Assembly: GCF_002237595.1 (NCBI RefSeq)
Contig: NZ_CP022529.1
Coordinates: 4,154,001-4,218,000, forward strand
Direction: 5' to 3'
Length of the DNA: 64,000 bases
DNA from: Labrenzia sp. VG12
GTDB taxonomy: Bacteria; Pseudomonadota; Alphaproteobacteria; Rhizobiales; Stappiaceae
Position numbers and translations under genes: made by a program. Shown here piece by piece: positions 46,177 to 54,877 of this stretch; position 1 is the first letter of the stretch; every line of letters begins with the position of its first letter. The notes beneath the pieces were generated by a model. It was not told the origin of the DNA. It was given only the letters and a program-made list of their open reading frames with translations, and did no database searches.

Positions 46177-48062
46177 CAGGCAGCGCCCCGCTGGCTCTGG
46201 CGTTTCAGATGCGACAGGATCAATGTCAGCGCCGCAGGTGTCATACCGTCCATGCGCGAGGCCTGGCCAAGGGTCGCCGGCCGGATATCGACAAGCTTCT
46301 GCTTGACCTCATTGGACAGACCGACAATCGCTTCGTAGTCGAAACCATCGGGGATCTGCAAGGCTTCGTCGCGTTTCAGCGCTTCGATATCTGCCTGCTG
46401 CCGATCCAGATAGACCGCATAAAGCGCGTCCGTTGCCACCTGCTCCGCAATGGCCGGGTCAATGTCCTGTAACTCCGGCCAGACAGCCGTCAGCCCTTCA
46501 TAGGTCACCTTCGGATAGGACAGCAGATCGAAGGCCGAGCGGCGGACGCCATCCTGGTTGACCGGCAGGCCCTTCTTCTGAGCCTCCGAAGGTGTCACGG
46601 TCAGTGACTTCAGCAACTCCCGCGCTTCGGCGATCCTGACCATCTTGTCTTCGAACGCCTGACGCCGTTTATCCGATACAAAGCCCGCTTTGATACCGAG
46701 CGGCGTCAGTCTCTGATCGGCATTGTCTGCCCGCAGCGACAGACGGTATTCGGCGCGCGAGGTGAACATGCGATAGGGCTCGGTGATCCCGCGGGTGATC
46801 AGATCGTCGATCATCACGCCGATATAGCCTTCCGACCTATCGACGACCAAGGGGTCCTTCCCGGCGGTCTTGAAAGCCGCGTTCAGACCAGCGACCAGCC
46901 CCTGCGCGCCCGCTTCTTCATAGCCCGTCGTACCGTTGATCTGTCCGGCCAGATAAAGACCATCACAGCGCTTGGCTTCCAGCGTCGGCCGAAGTTCGCG
47001 CGGGTCCACGTGGTCATATTCGATCGCGTAACCCGGCTGCAGCACTTCGACATCCTCGAGACCCGGAATGGTCCTGAGGAAAGCGATCTGCGCATCTTCC
47101 GGCAGCGAAGTCGAAATGCCATTCGGATAGACCGTGTGATCGTCCAGGCCTTCCGGCTCCAGGAAAATCTGGTGCCCGTCGCGATCGCCGAAACGAACGA
47201 TCTTGTCTTCGATCGACGGACAATAACGCGGCCCACGACCCTTGATCTCACCGGAATACATCGCGGACCGGGAGAGATTGTCCCGAATGATCTGATGGGT
47301 CTCAGGCGTCGTCCGGGTAATGTGACACGGGATCTGCGGGGTTTCGATTTTCTCTGTCAGCGCCGAGAACGGGATCGGATCCTCATCGCCTGGCTGCTCG
47401 TCCAGCCTGTCCCAGTGGATCGTCCGGCCATCCAGGCGTGCCGGCGTCCCCGTCTTCAGCCGACCGAGTTCAAAGCCGATCTCTTCCAGCGACTCCGACA
47501 GACCCATGGCCGGGGCTTCCCCCGAGCGGCCCGCCGGGATCTTCTGATCACCGATATGGATCAGGCCACGCAGAAAAGTTCCGCTTGTCAGGACGATCGA
47601 CTTGCAGTGAACCATTCGTCCATCAGCAAGCTCGAGACCAGCAACAGCACGGGTATCCTCCGTCACCGCGAAACGGATCTTGTGGGCTTCCCCTTCCACG
47701 ACCGAAAGACCGTCAATCGCAGCGATCTCCCGCTGCATCGCTTCACGGTAGAGCTTGCGATCGGCCTGGGCCCGCGGCCCGCGAACGGCCGGCCCCTTGC
47801 GCCGGTTGAGCATACGGAACTGGATCCCGCCCTGATCAGCGACCCGGCCCATCAGCCCGTCGAGCGCATCGATCTCGCGCACCAGATGTCCCTTCCCCAG
47901 ACCGCCAATGGCCGGGTTGCAGGACATCACCCCGATGGTCTCGAAGCGATGTGTCACAAGCGCCGTTCTGGCGCCTGCCCGTGCTGCGGCGCTCGCGGCC
48001 TCACAGCCCGCATGGCCACCGCCAATCACGACAACATCGAATGTCAGTTCCTGATCGTTCAT
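46176..48062 (-). CDS. mnmG: tRNA uridine-5-carboxymethylaminomethyl modification enzyme MnmG
   Basis: A 628-residue FAD protein which with MnmE makes cmnm5U34 in tRNAs. FAD fold GGGHAG is at 14-19, followed by CNPAIGGLGKGHLVREIDALDG (positions near 49-70) and GRGPRYCPSIEDK. C-terminal tRNA-binding domain is complete. Its stop overlaps the rsmG start by one base. Also called gidA. A 305-base gap with two parS sites separates it from mnmE. Confidence 0.97.
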   Translation of the reverse strand: MNDQELTFDVVVIGGGHAGCEAASAAARAGARTALVTHRFETIGVMSCNPAIGGLGKGHLVREIDALDGLMGRVADQGGIQFRMLNRRKGPAVRGPRAQADRKLYREAMQREIAAIDGLSVVEGEAHKIRFAVTEDTRAVAGLELADGRMVHCKSIVLTSGTFLRGLIHIGDQKIPAGRSGEAPAMGLSESLEEIGFELGRLKTGTPARLDGRTIHWDRLDEQPGDEDPIPFSALTEKIETPQIPCHITRTTPETHQIIRDNLSRSAMYSGEIKGRGPRYCPSIEDKIVRFGDRDGHQIFLEPEGLDDHTVYPNGISTSLPEDAQIAFLRTIPGLEDVEVLQPGYAIEYDHVDPRELRPTLEAKRCDGLYLAGQINGTTGYEEAGAQGLVAGLNAAFKTAGKDPLVVDRSEGYIGVMIDDLITRGITEPYRMFTSRAEYRLSLRADNADQRLTPLGIKAGFVSDKRRQAFEDKMVRIAEARELLKSLTVTPSEAQKKGLPVNQDGVRRSAFDLLSYPKVTYEGLTAVWPELQDIDPAIAEQVATDALYAVYLDRQQADIEALKRDEALQIPDGFDYEAIVGLSNEVKQKLVDIRPATLGQASRMDGMTPAALTLILSHLKRQSQRGAA

Positions 48063-48296
48063 AGTCTCTACCGTTCACAGAGCCCGAGGAGTCATTTACC
48101 TGGGGCCCAGCATCATCCGGATCGGTTGTTGAGGATCAATGTCCGGCGCAATCGCCAGACTATCACAGACCGGTCTGACCGGCACTTGTACGCAGGGAGT
48201 TATAAGCCGAGAGCCCTTTTGGGTCAAAGCGGAATTCAAAGCCGCATAGCCGACCCGCACCTCAAGCGGATCAGATCCCGTTAAACAGAAACCACC

Positions 48297-48312
48297 GGAT
48301 TCACGTGAAACA
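48297..48312 (+). promoter_or_regulatory. parS site 2 with embedded GANTC
   Basis: GGATTCACGTGAAACA. Two mismatches to the full parS consensus. The change T to A makes GATTC (48298-48302), a CcrM-type GANTC site. Confidence 0.8.
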
Positions 48313-48349
48313 CATTCCGGTTCTGAATCGACCCGCAGATACCTTCAAA

Positions 48350-48365
48350 TGATTCACGTGAAACA
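48350..48365 (+). promoter_or_regulatory. parS site 3 with embedded GANTC
   Basis: TGATTCACGTGAAACA, one mismatch to the parS consensus. The GATTC is at 48351-48355. Directly downstream of the mnmE stop. Confidence 0.85.
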
Positions 48366-48367
48366 GG

Positions 48368-49717
48368 CTATTTGCCGATACAGAAATCCCGGAAGATCAC
48401 ATCCAGCAGGTCTTCCACATCGATCCGACCCGTAATCCGCCCGAGCGCATCAGCCGCCCTGCGCAGGTCTTCGGCCCGAAGTTCGCCAGGCAGATGCTCT
48501 GACTCGACTGCGGTCCGCAACCCGGCCAGGCATTCTGTCAGATAATGACGATGCCGTTCCCGCGTTGCCAGAGGCGCTTCGCCAAGTGAAATCGTTTCCT
48601 CAGCAAAACGTGTCAGGCGGGTGAACAAGGGTGTCATGCCGTCTGCACTCTTGCTGGAACAAGCAATCTCCTGGATCGTTCCGGAAGAGTCTTGTTCCGG
48701 AAGAGTCTCAAGATCGCTCTTCGTGCGCACAGTCCAGACCGGCACATGGCTGCGCAGGTCCTCCGGCAAGCCTGCGGCCGGGTCATTCAGTTCAACACCA
48801 TCCGGCTCCACAGCCCATAAGATCAGGTCGGCGGACCGTCCCTTTTCTTCCGCGCGTCGAATGCCCTCCCGTTCCACGATACCATCGGTCTGGCGCAGAC
48901 CCGCCGTGTCGACCAGGGTCACCGGGTACCCGCCGAGATCCAGATGGACCTCAATCACGTCCCGTGTGGTGCCGGCTTCCTCCGTCACGATGGCAACATC
49001 CCGCCCGGCAATGGCGTTCAGCAGGCTCGACTTGCCGGCATTCGGTGCGCCCATCAAGACGACCTGCAGACCGGAGCGAAGCCGTTCGCCGCTTTTCGAC
49101 CTGACCAGGTGATCGGCAATCTCACCGTGAAGGCCGCTCGCCTCTTTCCAGACCTCGTCGGCGACACTGCCGGGAACATCCTCTTCATCGGCAAAATCGA
49201 AATCCGCCTCGATCATCGCCCGCATATGGATGAGCCTCTTTCGCCAATTCTCGTAAAGAGTTCCGAGCGCGCCCCCCATCTGACGCAGGGCCTGGCGGCG
49301 TTGGCTTTCGGTCTCCGCGGCGATGAGATCGGCAAGGCCCTCAACCTCTGTCAGATCCATCCTGCCCCGGTCAAAGGCCCGCCGTGTAAACTCCCCCGCC
49401 TCCGCAGGACGACAGTCGTTGAACCCGCTCAGGACAGACAGAAGACCGGCGACAACGGCCCTACCTCCATGGCACTGGAACTCGGCGACATCCTCTCCTG
49501 TGAAACTCGCCGGGCCCTCGAAATAGAGAACCAGCGCCTCATCCAAAACATCGCCAGTCTGCGGATGGGCAAGCCGTGACAGCATCGCCTTGCGCGGCTC
49601 CGGCAGGCGGCCGCACAGACATTCGACGATCTCCCGGGTCCGTGGTCCGGACACCCGGATCACCGCAACGCCGGACGGCACCGCGCCGCTGGAAAGCGCA
49701 AAGATCGTGTCTGCCAT
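48368..49717 (-). CDS. mnmE: tRNA modification GTPase MnmE
   Basis: A 449-residue GTPase, partner of MnmG. The N-terminal formyl-THF-binding domain starts DTIFALSSG. The G domain has GAPNAGKS at 223-230, EEAGTTRDV and DTAGL. The C-terminal FCIGK carries the catalytic cysteine. Start MADTIFALSSG at 49717; a longer frame to 49765 adds a non-conserved stretch. Also called trmE. Confidence 0.97.
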   Translation of the reverse strand: MADTIFALSSGAVPSGVAVIRVSGPRTREIVECLCGRLPEPRKAMLSRLAHPQTGDVLDEALVLYFEGPASFTGEDVAEFQCHGGRAVVAGLLSVLSGFNDCRPAEAGEFTRRAFDRGRMDLTEVEGLADLIAAETESQRRQALRQMGGALGTLYENWRKRLIHMRAMIEADFDFADEEDVPGSVADEVWKEASGLHGEIADHLVRSKSGERLRSGLQVVLMGAPNAGKSSLLNAIAGRDVAIVTEEAGTTRDVIEVHLDLGGYPVTLVDTAGLRQTDGIVEREGIRRAEEKGRSADLILWAVEPDGVELNDPAAGLPEDLRSHVPVWTVRTKSDLETLPEQDSSGTIQEIACSSKSADGMTPLFTRLTRFAEETISLGEAPLATRERHRHYLTECLAGLRTAVESEHLPGELRAEDLRRAADALGRITGRIDVEDLLDVIFRDFCIGK

Positions 49718-49850
49718 TTTTTCTCTTTCAGCCGGTCCTGCAGGAATGGACCGCCTCTTTAACAAGTCTTTCCACCAACCGGAAGATCACTCGCCTTCCG
49801 TTCCGCGGGCGAATCGAAACAAAGCCGGGTGCTGATTTCGCGGAAGCCTT

Positions 49851-49866
49851 TGTTTCACGTGAATCA
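49851..49866 (-). promoter_or_regulatory. parS site 4 with embedded GANTC
   Basis: TGTTTCACGTGAATCA, one mismatch to consensus. It is the reverse orientation of the GATTCACGTGAAAC type; GAATC at 49861-49865. Confidence 0.85.
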
Positions 49867-50065
49867 ATCACGGCGCTATCGGCTAAACGAATTGCCGCTT
49901 CAACCCAGAACCGTCTAGAGGATGGGCCAGGAATTCAACAGAGCTTTTTATCTGTCTATCCAGCAGGCGAGACGCCATGTGCCTCTTTAGAATGACATTC
50001 TGGAGGTCGGAGTACCTACTCCCCCAGCTTGGCCGCTCCCCATATCGGAGCCGATTCAAAATCAC

Positions 50066-50081
50066 GGATTCACGTGAAACA
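50066..50081 (+). promoter_or_regulatory. parS site 5 with embedded GANTC
   Basis: GGATTCACGTGAAACA, identical over all 16 bases to sites 2 and 8. GATTC at 50067-50071. Confidence 0.8.
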
Positions 50082-50111
50082 CCTGGTCTCTGTCGAAATC
50101 CTCCGCTTCCG

Positions 50112-50127
50112 TGTTTCACGTGAATCG
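50112..50127 (-). promoter_or_regulatory. parS site 6 with embedded GANTC
   Basis: TGTTTCACGTGAATCG; GAATC at 50122-50126. Starts 46 bases after the start of site 5, in opposite orientation. Confidence 0.8.
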
Positions 50128-50147
50128 GAGAGCTACCGATGTTCACC

Positions 50148-50726
50148 CTATCCAGATTGGTGTTTCCACTCCTGCCTGGACAGGCGATAGAGCACATGAA
50201 CAGAGCATGGGTGATCCTTCGGAATTGCCGGGTGCCGGAAGTCGCCTGCACCATCCCGAGTCATTCCGATCCGCTCCATGACCCGCCGCGAAGGGCTGTT
50301 GCCCGGGATGGTAAAAGAGACGATCTCCTCATATCCCTTCGTCTCGAACCCGAATCGAAGCCAGGCCCTGGCAGCCTCGCTTGCATACCCCATACCCCAG
50401 GCGCTTTGCTTTAAACGCCAGCCGATATCGACACAGGGAGCGAAAGACAAGGAACCGGCAGAATGGACATCGAGACCAGCAAAGCCGATGAATTCTCCGG
50501 TCGACTTGACTTCCAGAGGTGAATAGAAAACGCCGTGCCTTTCGAAACAGTCTCTACCCATGGAAATCAGCTTCGCCGTTTTTTCCCTGGTCAGACAGTT
50601 CGGGAAGAACCGCATCACGGCCGGATCAGCACAGATGGCAGCAAAGGCGTCCAGATCGGCCTCCCGCCACATTCGAAGTCTGAGCCGATCTGTTTCCAGT
50701 TCAAAGTCGGTCGGCACTGTCTTCAT
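50148..50726 (-). CDS. GNAT N-acetyltransferase, RimJ/RimL type (copy 1)
   Basis: A 192-residue acetyltransferase. FELETDRLRLRMWREADLDAF is the usual RimJ/L start, EFIGFAGLDV the central strand and GMGYASEAARAWLRFGF the acetyl-CoA site. SRRVMERIGM is the C-terminal block. Likely acetylates a protein N-terminus or small amine; the target is unknown. Closely related to the next gene (50824), with shared CADPxVMRxFP, ASEAARAWLRFGFET and VMERIGMTRD: a tandem duplication with parS site 7 between the copies. Confidence 0.92.
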   Translation of the reverse strand: MKTVPTDFELETDRLRLRMWREADLDAFAAICADPAVMRFFPNCLTREKTAKLISMGRDCFERHGVFYSPLEVKSTGEFIGFAGLDVHSAGSLSFAPCVDIGWRLKQSAWGMGYASEAARAWLRFGFETKGYEEIVSFTIPGNSPSRRVMERIGMTRDGAGDFRHPAIPKDHPCSVHVLYRLSRQEWKHQSG

Positions 50727-50782
50727 CCGCCTTTCAGGGCTTGAAACCTGATCTCACGTCCATCGCTGAGGATGTCCGAAAG

Positions 50783-50798
50783 CGTTTCACGTGAATCT
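50783..50798 (-). promoter_or_regulatory. parS site 7 with embedded GANTC
   Basis: CGTTTCACGTGAATCT, three mismatches to the 16-base consensus but the same 14-base core as the other asymmetric sites. GAATC at 50793-50797. In the gap between the two GNAT genes. Confidence 0.7.
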
Positions 50799-50823
50799 GC
50801 CACCGGGCCTCCTTCAGTATCGG

Positions 50824-51396
50824 TCACACCTGCTGTGCCAACCAGTTGGTCTTGCTCAACCGGTAAAGCACATGCTCGGAAATCGGATGATCTGCCGGAA
50901 GGCTAGGATGGCGGAAATCACCGTCGAAATCGCGGGTCATGCCAATCCGCTCCATGACTTTTTGCGATGGCAGATTGGCCGGGATGGTAAAGGCAACGAT
51001 TTCCTCAAGACCAACAGTTTCAAAACCGAATCGAAGCCAGGCCCTGGCCGCTTCGCTCGCATATCCCTTTCCCCAGGATGACTTGCTCAATCGCCAGCCG
51101 ATTTCAACACATGGATCGAACGGCAATGGTGCAGCGTAGGTTGGAACATTCAGACCCACGAAGCCAAGGAATTCTCCGGTCTTTTTGATTTCGACAGGGG
51201 CAATGGAGAAACCGTCCTTCTCCTGCTTTTCCTGCGCGCGCGCGATCAGTTGTTCTGATTTCTCCCGGGTCAATGGTTCAGGGAAATAACGCATGACCTC
51301 CGGATCAGCACACAAGGCCGCAAAAGGTTCAACGTCGCCTTCCTGCCACGCGCGCAGGAGCAATCTGTCTGTTTCCAGAAAAACAGTCTTGGTCAT
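50824..51396 (-). CDS. GNAT N-acetyltransferase, RimJ/RimL type (copy 2)
   Basis: 190 residues from MTKTVFLETDRLLLRAWQEGD. CoA site GKGYASEAARAWLRFGF and VMERIGMTRD are almost identical to copy 1. A longer start at 51453 would translate parS site 8 (as PVSRES) and is rejected. It lies between rho and mnmE, where most Rhizobiales have no such genes to my knowledge. Confidence 0.92.
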   Translation of the reverse strand: MTKTVFLETDRLLLRAWQEGDVEPFAALCADPEVMRYFPEPLTREKSEQLIARAQEKQEKDGFSIAPVEIKKTGEFLGFVGLNVPTYAAPLPFDPCVEIGWRLSKSSWGKGYASEAARAWLRFGFETVGLEEIVAFTIPANLPSQKVMERIGMTRDFDGDFRHPSLPADHPISEHVLYRLSKTNWLAQQV

Positions 51397-51423
51397 GAAA
51401 CGGATCCGAATCAAAAGGTGGGT

Positions 51424-51439
51424 GGATTCACGTGAAACA
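51424..51439 (+). promoter_or_regulatory. parS site 8 with embedded GANTC
   Basis: GGATTCACGTGAAACA with GATTC at 51425-51429. Lies 27 bases upstream of the second GNAT gene, between it and the rho terminator, so ParB occupancy could affect that promoter. Confidence 0.8.
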
Positions 51440-51450
51440 GGGAGTGTTAA

Positions 51451-51487
51451 CAAAAAGTAAAGGCGCGAACTCTAGCGAGTCGCGCCT
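51451..51487 (-). terminator. intrinsic terminator of rho
   Basis: Stem AGGCGCG-a-ACTC / GAGT-CGCGCCT around TAGC (51461-51487), with a T-rich tract on the minus strand. 27 bases after the rho stop. Confidence 0.8.
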
Positions 51488-51513
51488 CTGGATAGTGTGA
51501 GATCCGGATCGGA

Positions 51514-52779
51514 TCAAGTGTTCATGCTGTCGAAGAAGTCGTCGTTGGACTTGGTCTGTTTCAGCTTGTCGAGCAGGAACTCGACCGCATCGACCGTGCC
51601 CATCGGGTTGAGGATCCGGCGCAGAACAAAGGTCTTCTTGAGCCGCTCGTGCGGAACCAGAAGCTCTTCCTTGCGGGTGCCGGAGCGCTGGATATCGATC
51701 GCAGGATAAACGCGCTTGTCGGAAATCTTCCGGTCCAGGATGATTTCGGAGTTACCCGTCCCCTTGAACTCTTCGAAGATGACTTCGTCCATGCGGCTGC
51801 CGGTGTCGATCAGAGCGGTCGCGATGATCGTCAGAGAACCGCCCTCTTCAATGTTACGGGCAGCACCGAAGAAACGCTTCGGCCGCTGCAGCGCATTGGC
51901 GTCGACACCACCGGTCAGGACCTTGCCCGAGGACGGCACGACGGTGTTGTAGGCACGGCCCAGGCGGGTGATGGAATCGAGCAGGATGACAACGTCGCGA
52001 CCATGCTCGGTCAGGCGCTTGGCCTTTTCAATCACCATCTCGGCAACCTGCACGTGGCGGGAGGCGGGTTCGTCGAAGGTCGACGACACCACTTCCCCGT
52101 TCACGGTGCGCTGCATGTCAGTCACTTCTTCCGGACGTTCATCGATCAGAAGAACGATCAGATAACATTCCGGGTGATTGTTGGTGATCGACTTGGCAAT
52201 GTTCTGAAGGAAGACGGTCTTACCCGTGCGCGGCGGTGCGGTGATCAGGGCGCGCTGGCCCTTCCCGAGCGGCGCAACCAGGTCGATGACCCGGGAAGAC
52301 AGATCCTTGATGGTCGGATCTTCGATTTCCATCCGGAAACGTTCGTCCGGATAAAGAGGTGTCAGGTTGTCGAAGTGAACCTTGTGCCGGGCTTTTTCCG
52401 GATCTTCGAAATTGATGGTGTTCACTTTCAGAAGGGCAAAGTAGCGTTCGCCTTCTTTCGGGCTGCGAATCTGCCCTTCGACTGTGTCCCCTGTCCGCAG
52501 GGAAAAACGGCGGATCTGCGAGGGTGAGACGTAAATATCGTCCGGGCCCGGCAGGTAGTTCGCATCGGGAGATCTGAGGAAGCCGAAGCCGTCCTGCAGG
52601 ACCTCGACGACGCCTTCGCCGATAATTTCCACATCCTGGGCCGCGAGGTTCTTCAGGATGGCGAACATCAGCTCCTGCTTGCGCATGGTGCTGGCGTTTT
52701 CGACTTCAAGCTCCTCGGCAAATTGGAGCAGCTCTGTCGGTGTTTTTTCTTTTAGGTCTTTGAGTTTCATTTCCCGCAT
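51514..52779 (-). CDS. rho: transcription termination factor Rho
   Basis: A 421-residue hexameric RNA helicase. The N-terminal helix bundle starts MKLKDLKEKTPTELLQFAEE. The cold-shock-like RNA-binding domain has DGFGFLRSP. Walker A is APPRTGKT at 181-188 and Walker B VVILLDSITRLGRAYN. The Q- and R-loops are complete. Its upstream gap (52780-53075) presumably holds a long leader used in autoregulation, though I cannot see specific signals. Confidence 0.98.
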   Translation of the reverse strand: MREMKLKDLKEKTPTELLQFAEELEVENASTMRKQELMFAILKNLAAQDVEIIGEGVVEVLQDGFGFLRSPDANYLPGPDDIYVSPSQIRRFSLRTGDTVEGQIRSPKEGERYFALLKVNTINFEDPEKARHKVHFDNLTPLYPDERFRMEIEDPTIKDLSSRVIDLVAPLGKGQRALITAPPRTGKTVFLQNIAKSITNNHPECYLIVLLIDERPEEVTDMQRTVNGEVVSSTFDEPASRHVQVAEMVIEKAKRLTEHGRDVVILLDSITRLGRAYNTVVPSSGKVLTGGVDANALQRPKRFFGAARNIEEGGSLTIIATALIDTGSRMDEVIFEEFKGTGNSEIILDRKISDKRVYPAIDIQRSGTRKEELLVPHERLKKTFVLRRILNPMGTVDAVEFLLDKLKQTKSNDDFFDSMNT

Positions 52780-53075
52780 CGAGTTGGGGTTTGATTTGTT
52801 GTTTTGGATGAGATTTGGAAGGTCGTTCTGAGCCGGATGTGATGGGTCGGCCAGAAGATATCTGAGAGACTTTTAGACGTGTCCAGATTGTCCGGCATCT
52901 GCGGTGCGACTGAAAACGTGCACTGCGCCGTTAGAAGATGGGCGGAAGATACGTCGTTTTATGGTAAAGCGCAAGCCGGGAAAACTGCCAGTTTTTTAGG
53001 CTACCGACATGTCCGGCCATCTGTGAAATGGGCAGCCGCTGTCCAGCCGCCGCCCATAACTCCCGTTGAGGCAAT

Positions 53076-53504
53076 TCAGAACGGTTTGACGATCACGAAA
53101 ATGACGATGCCGATCATCAGGACCGTCGGCACCTCATTGAGGATCCGGTAGTAACGCGCCGGCTTCGTGTTTTCGTCCCTGGCAAACTTTTTCACGCAGC
53201 TGCTCAGGTGACCGTGAACCCCGGACATCAAGAGAACGAACAGGAACTTGGCGTGGAACCAGCCGTCCTGCCAGGCCTGCAGTTCCCAGGCCAGCCAGAG
53301 ACCGAAGAGCCAGGAGGCGATCATGGCCGGATTGATGATGGCCTTCAGAAGACGGCGCTCCATTACCTTGAAGGTTTCCGACTGAACGGAGCCCGGTTCG
53401 GCATCGACATGATAGACGAAGAGCCGGGGCAGGTAGAGCATGCCCGCCATCCAGGCGATGATCGAAATGACGTGAAGCGCCTTGATCCAGAGAAAGAGAT
53501 CCAC
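53076..53504 (-). CDS. hemJ: protoporphyrinogen oxidase HemJ
   Basis: A 142-residue membrane protein with four helices. IKALHVISIIAWMAGMLYLPRLFVYH includes the conserved histidine (His11) and arginine of HemJ. It oxidises protoporphyrinogen IX to protoporphyrin IX. It starts 3 bases after the hemE stop, and the two haem genes form one unit. Confidence 0.95.
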   Translation of the reverse strand: MDLFLWIKALHVISIIAWMAGMLYLPRLFVYHVDAEPGSVQSETFKVMERRLLKAIINPAMIASWLFGLWLAWELQAWQDGWFHAKFLFVLLMSGVHGHLSSCVKKFARDENTKPARYYRILNEVPTVLMIGIVIFVIVKPF

Positions 53505-53507
53505 GGC

Positions 53508-54536
53508 TCAGCCTTTCCTGACCAGTTCGACCATGCGGGCCACGTTCTCCGGATCCGCATCCGGTGTCACGCCGTGACCCAGATTGAAAACCAGGGGACC
53601 CTTGTCGAAGGTTTTCAGGATGTGATCGACCCCGTCTTCCAGCGCCTTGCCGCCGGCAACCAGCCGCATCGGATCGAGATTGCCCTGGATCGGCACTTTC
53701 TTCTGGATATTCAGGGCCACCTCATCCGGCGCCGTCCAGTCAAAGCCGACCGCGTCCACTCCCGTGCCCTCCACATAGGCTGCCATGCGGGCGGAAGAGG
53801 CTTTCGGAAATCCGATGATCTTGGCGTCGGGACGTTCCTTGCGCACGCCGTCGACAATCCGCCGTGTCGGTTCGATCGACCAGCGCTTGAAACCGGCCTC
53901 GTCGAGAACACCAGCCCAGGTGTCGAAGATCTGCACCGCGTCGGCACCTGCATCGAGCTGGCGGATCAGATAGCGGATCGAAGCCGTTACCAGCTGGTCG
54001 ATGAACCGCTGCATCAGATCCGGGTTCCGATAGGCACCAACACGCGCGGCAACCTGATCCTGGGTGGTGTGGCCGGCGACGGAATAACACGCAACGGTCC
54101 AGGGAGCGCCACAGAAGCCCAACAGGGTCGTTTCCGTGGGCAGCTCGGCGCGAAGCCGCGAAACCGTCTCTATGACCGGTTTGAGATGATCCTCGGCTCT
54201 GTCCTGCTCCAGACGATCCAGGAGGTCGGATGAGAGAGGTTCCAGAACAGGACCCCGTCCTTCTTCAAAACGAACCGGGTACCCGATCGCGTCCGGTACG
54301 ACGAAGATGTCGGAAAACAGAATGCTTGCATCAAAGCCATACCGGCGTATCGGCTGGAGAGTGACTTCGGTTGCAAGGTCGGGCGTGTAGCAGAACTCCA
54401 GGAAGTTGGCTGCCTGGGATCGAACCTTGCGATATTCGGGAAGGTAGCGTCCTGCCTGACGCATCATCCAGATGGGGGGCGGCCAGAGTTTTTCTCCTGA
54501 GAGAACCCGCATCACTGCCCTGTCTTTGGATTGCAT
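53508..54536 (-). CDS. hemE: uroporphyrinogen decarboxylase
   Basis: A 342-residue enzyme producing coproporphyrinogen III. PPIWMMRQAGRYLPEYR is the signature near the N-terminus, and GFCGAPWTVACY the second. I chose MQSKDRAVM at 54536, with GGGAAAGG upstream, over 54557. The first gene left of the proposed origin, transcribed with leftward replication. Confidence 0.96.
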   Translation of the reverse strand: MQSKDRAVMRVLSGEKLWPPPIWMMRQAGRYLPEYRKVRSQAANFLEFCYTPDLATEVTLQPIRRYGFDASILFSDIFVVPDAIGYPVRFEEGRGPVLEPLSSDLLDRLEQDRAEDHLKPVIETVSRLRAELPTETTLLGFCGAPWTVACYSVAGHTTQDQVAARVGAYRNPDLMQRFIDQLVTASIRYLIRQLDAGADAVQIFDTWAGVLDEAGFKRWSIEPTRRIVDGVRKERPDAKIIGFPKASSARMAAYVEGTGVDAVGFDWTAPDEVALNIQKKVPIQGNLDPMRLVAGGKALEDGVDHILKTFDKGPLVFNLGHGVTPDADPENVARMVELVRKG

Positions 54537-54559
54537 GAGGTTGCGCCTTTCCCACATTT

Positions 54560-54603
54560 CAAATCAATAAAGATTCTTATTTTGAATCTGTTTTTTCTAT
54601 TTG
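54560..54603. other. AT-rich candidate unwinding element of oriC
   Basis: About 80% A/T in an otherwise GC-rich region. Contains the inverted repeat AGATTC-N7-GAATCT (54571-54589), whose arms are two GANTC sites, followed by six T's. It could also act as a weak terminator hairpin on the plus strand, but no gene needs one there. Confidence 0.5.
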
Positions 54604-54749
54604 TGCGTGGATTACCGGGATCATTTTCTGTCCACAATCCATGCGGCTGATTTTCTTGGCGGGAAAAATCGGCGCGATTGTGCAGCAGATTTCCTCCCCA
54701 GGAGTCGATAACAGAATAAGCGCAGATATTCCAACCGCTTGCTCGCGTG

Positions 54750-54764
54750 TTTACGTTTCGTTAA
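54750..54764. promoter_or_regulatory. CtrA-like motif in oriC, 1
   Basis: TTTA-N7-TTAA, one mismatch to TTAA-N7-TTAA. Lies centrally in the proposed origin. Confidence 0.4.
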
Positions 54765-54813
54765 GGAATTGGGCGTCAGTGGACAGTCTGTCGATATGTC
54801 ACAGCGGACATGT

Positions 54814-54822
54814 TAATCCACA
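54814..54822 (+). promoter_or_regulatory. DnaA-box-like sequence in oriC
   Basis: TAATCCACA, one mismatch from TTATCCACA. A second weaker copy, CCATGCACA (54824-54832), follows one base later in the same direction. Confidence 0.5.
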
Positions 54823-54858
54823 TCCATGCACATCCGTTTCGGCATCGGTTTGCGCGCG

Positions 54859-54877
54859 TTTAAGCATTGTTAACAAT
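54859..54877. promoter_or_regulatory. CtrA-like motif in oriC, 2, with palindrome
   Basis: TTTA-N7-TTAAC at 54859-54874, overlapping the perfect palindrome ATTGTTAACAAT (54866-54877). About 90 bases before the DUF299 start codon. Confidence 0.4.

Larger units (their letters stand above)
48063..48367. other. mnmE-mnmG intergenic region with two parS sites
   Basis: Holds parS sites at 48297-48312 and 48350-48365, the latter three bases before the mnmE stop codon. The rest probably contains the mnmG promoter; I see nothing else. No gene. Confidence 0.6.
49718..50147. other. 430-base gap with three parS sites
   Basis: Between mnmE and the first GNAT gene. Contains parS sites at 49851, 50066 and 50112, the densest part of the cluster. 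I see no gene and no terminator. Confidence 0.6.

Noticed and set aside
51447..51462. TTTA-N7-TTAAC on the minus strand as a CtrA site
   Set aside because: It coincides with the T-rich tract of the rho terminator, so the AT content is already explained.
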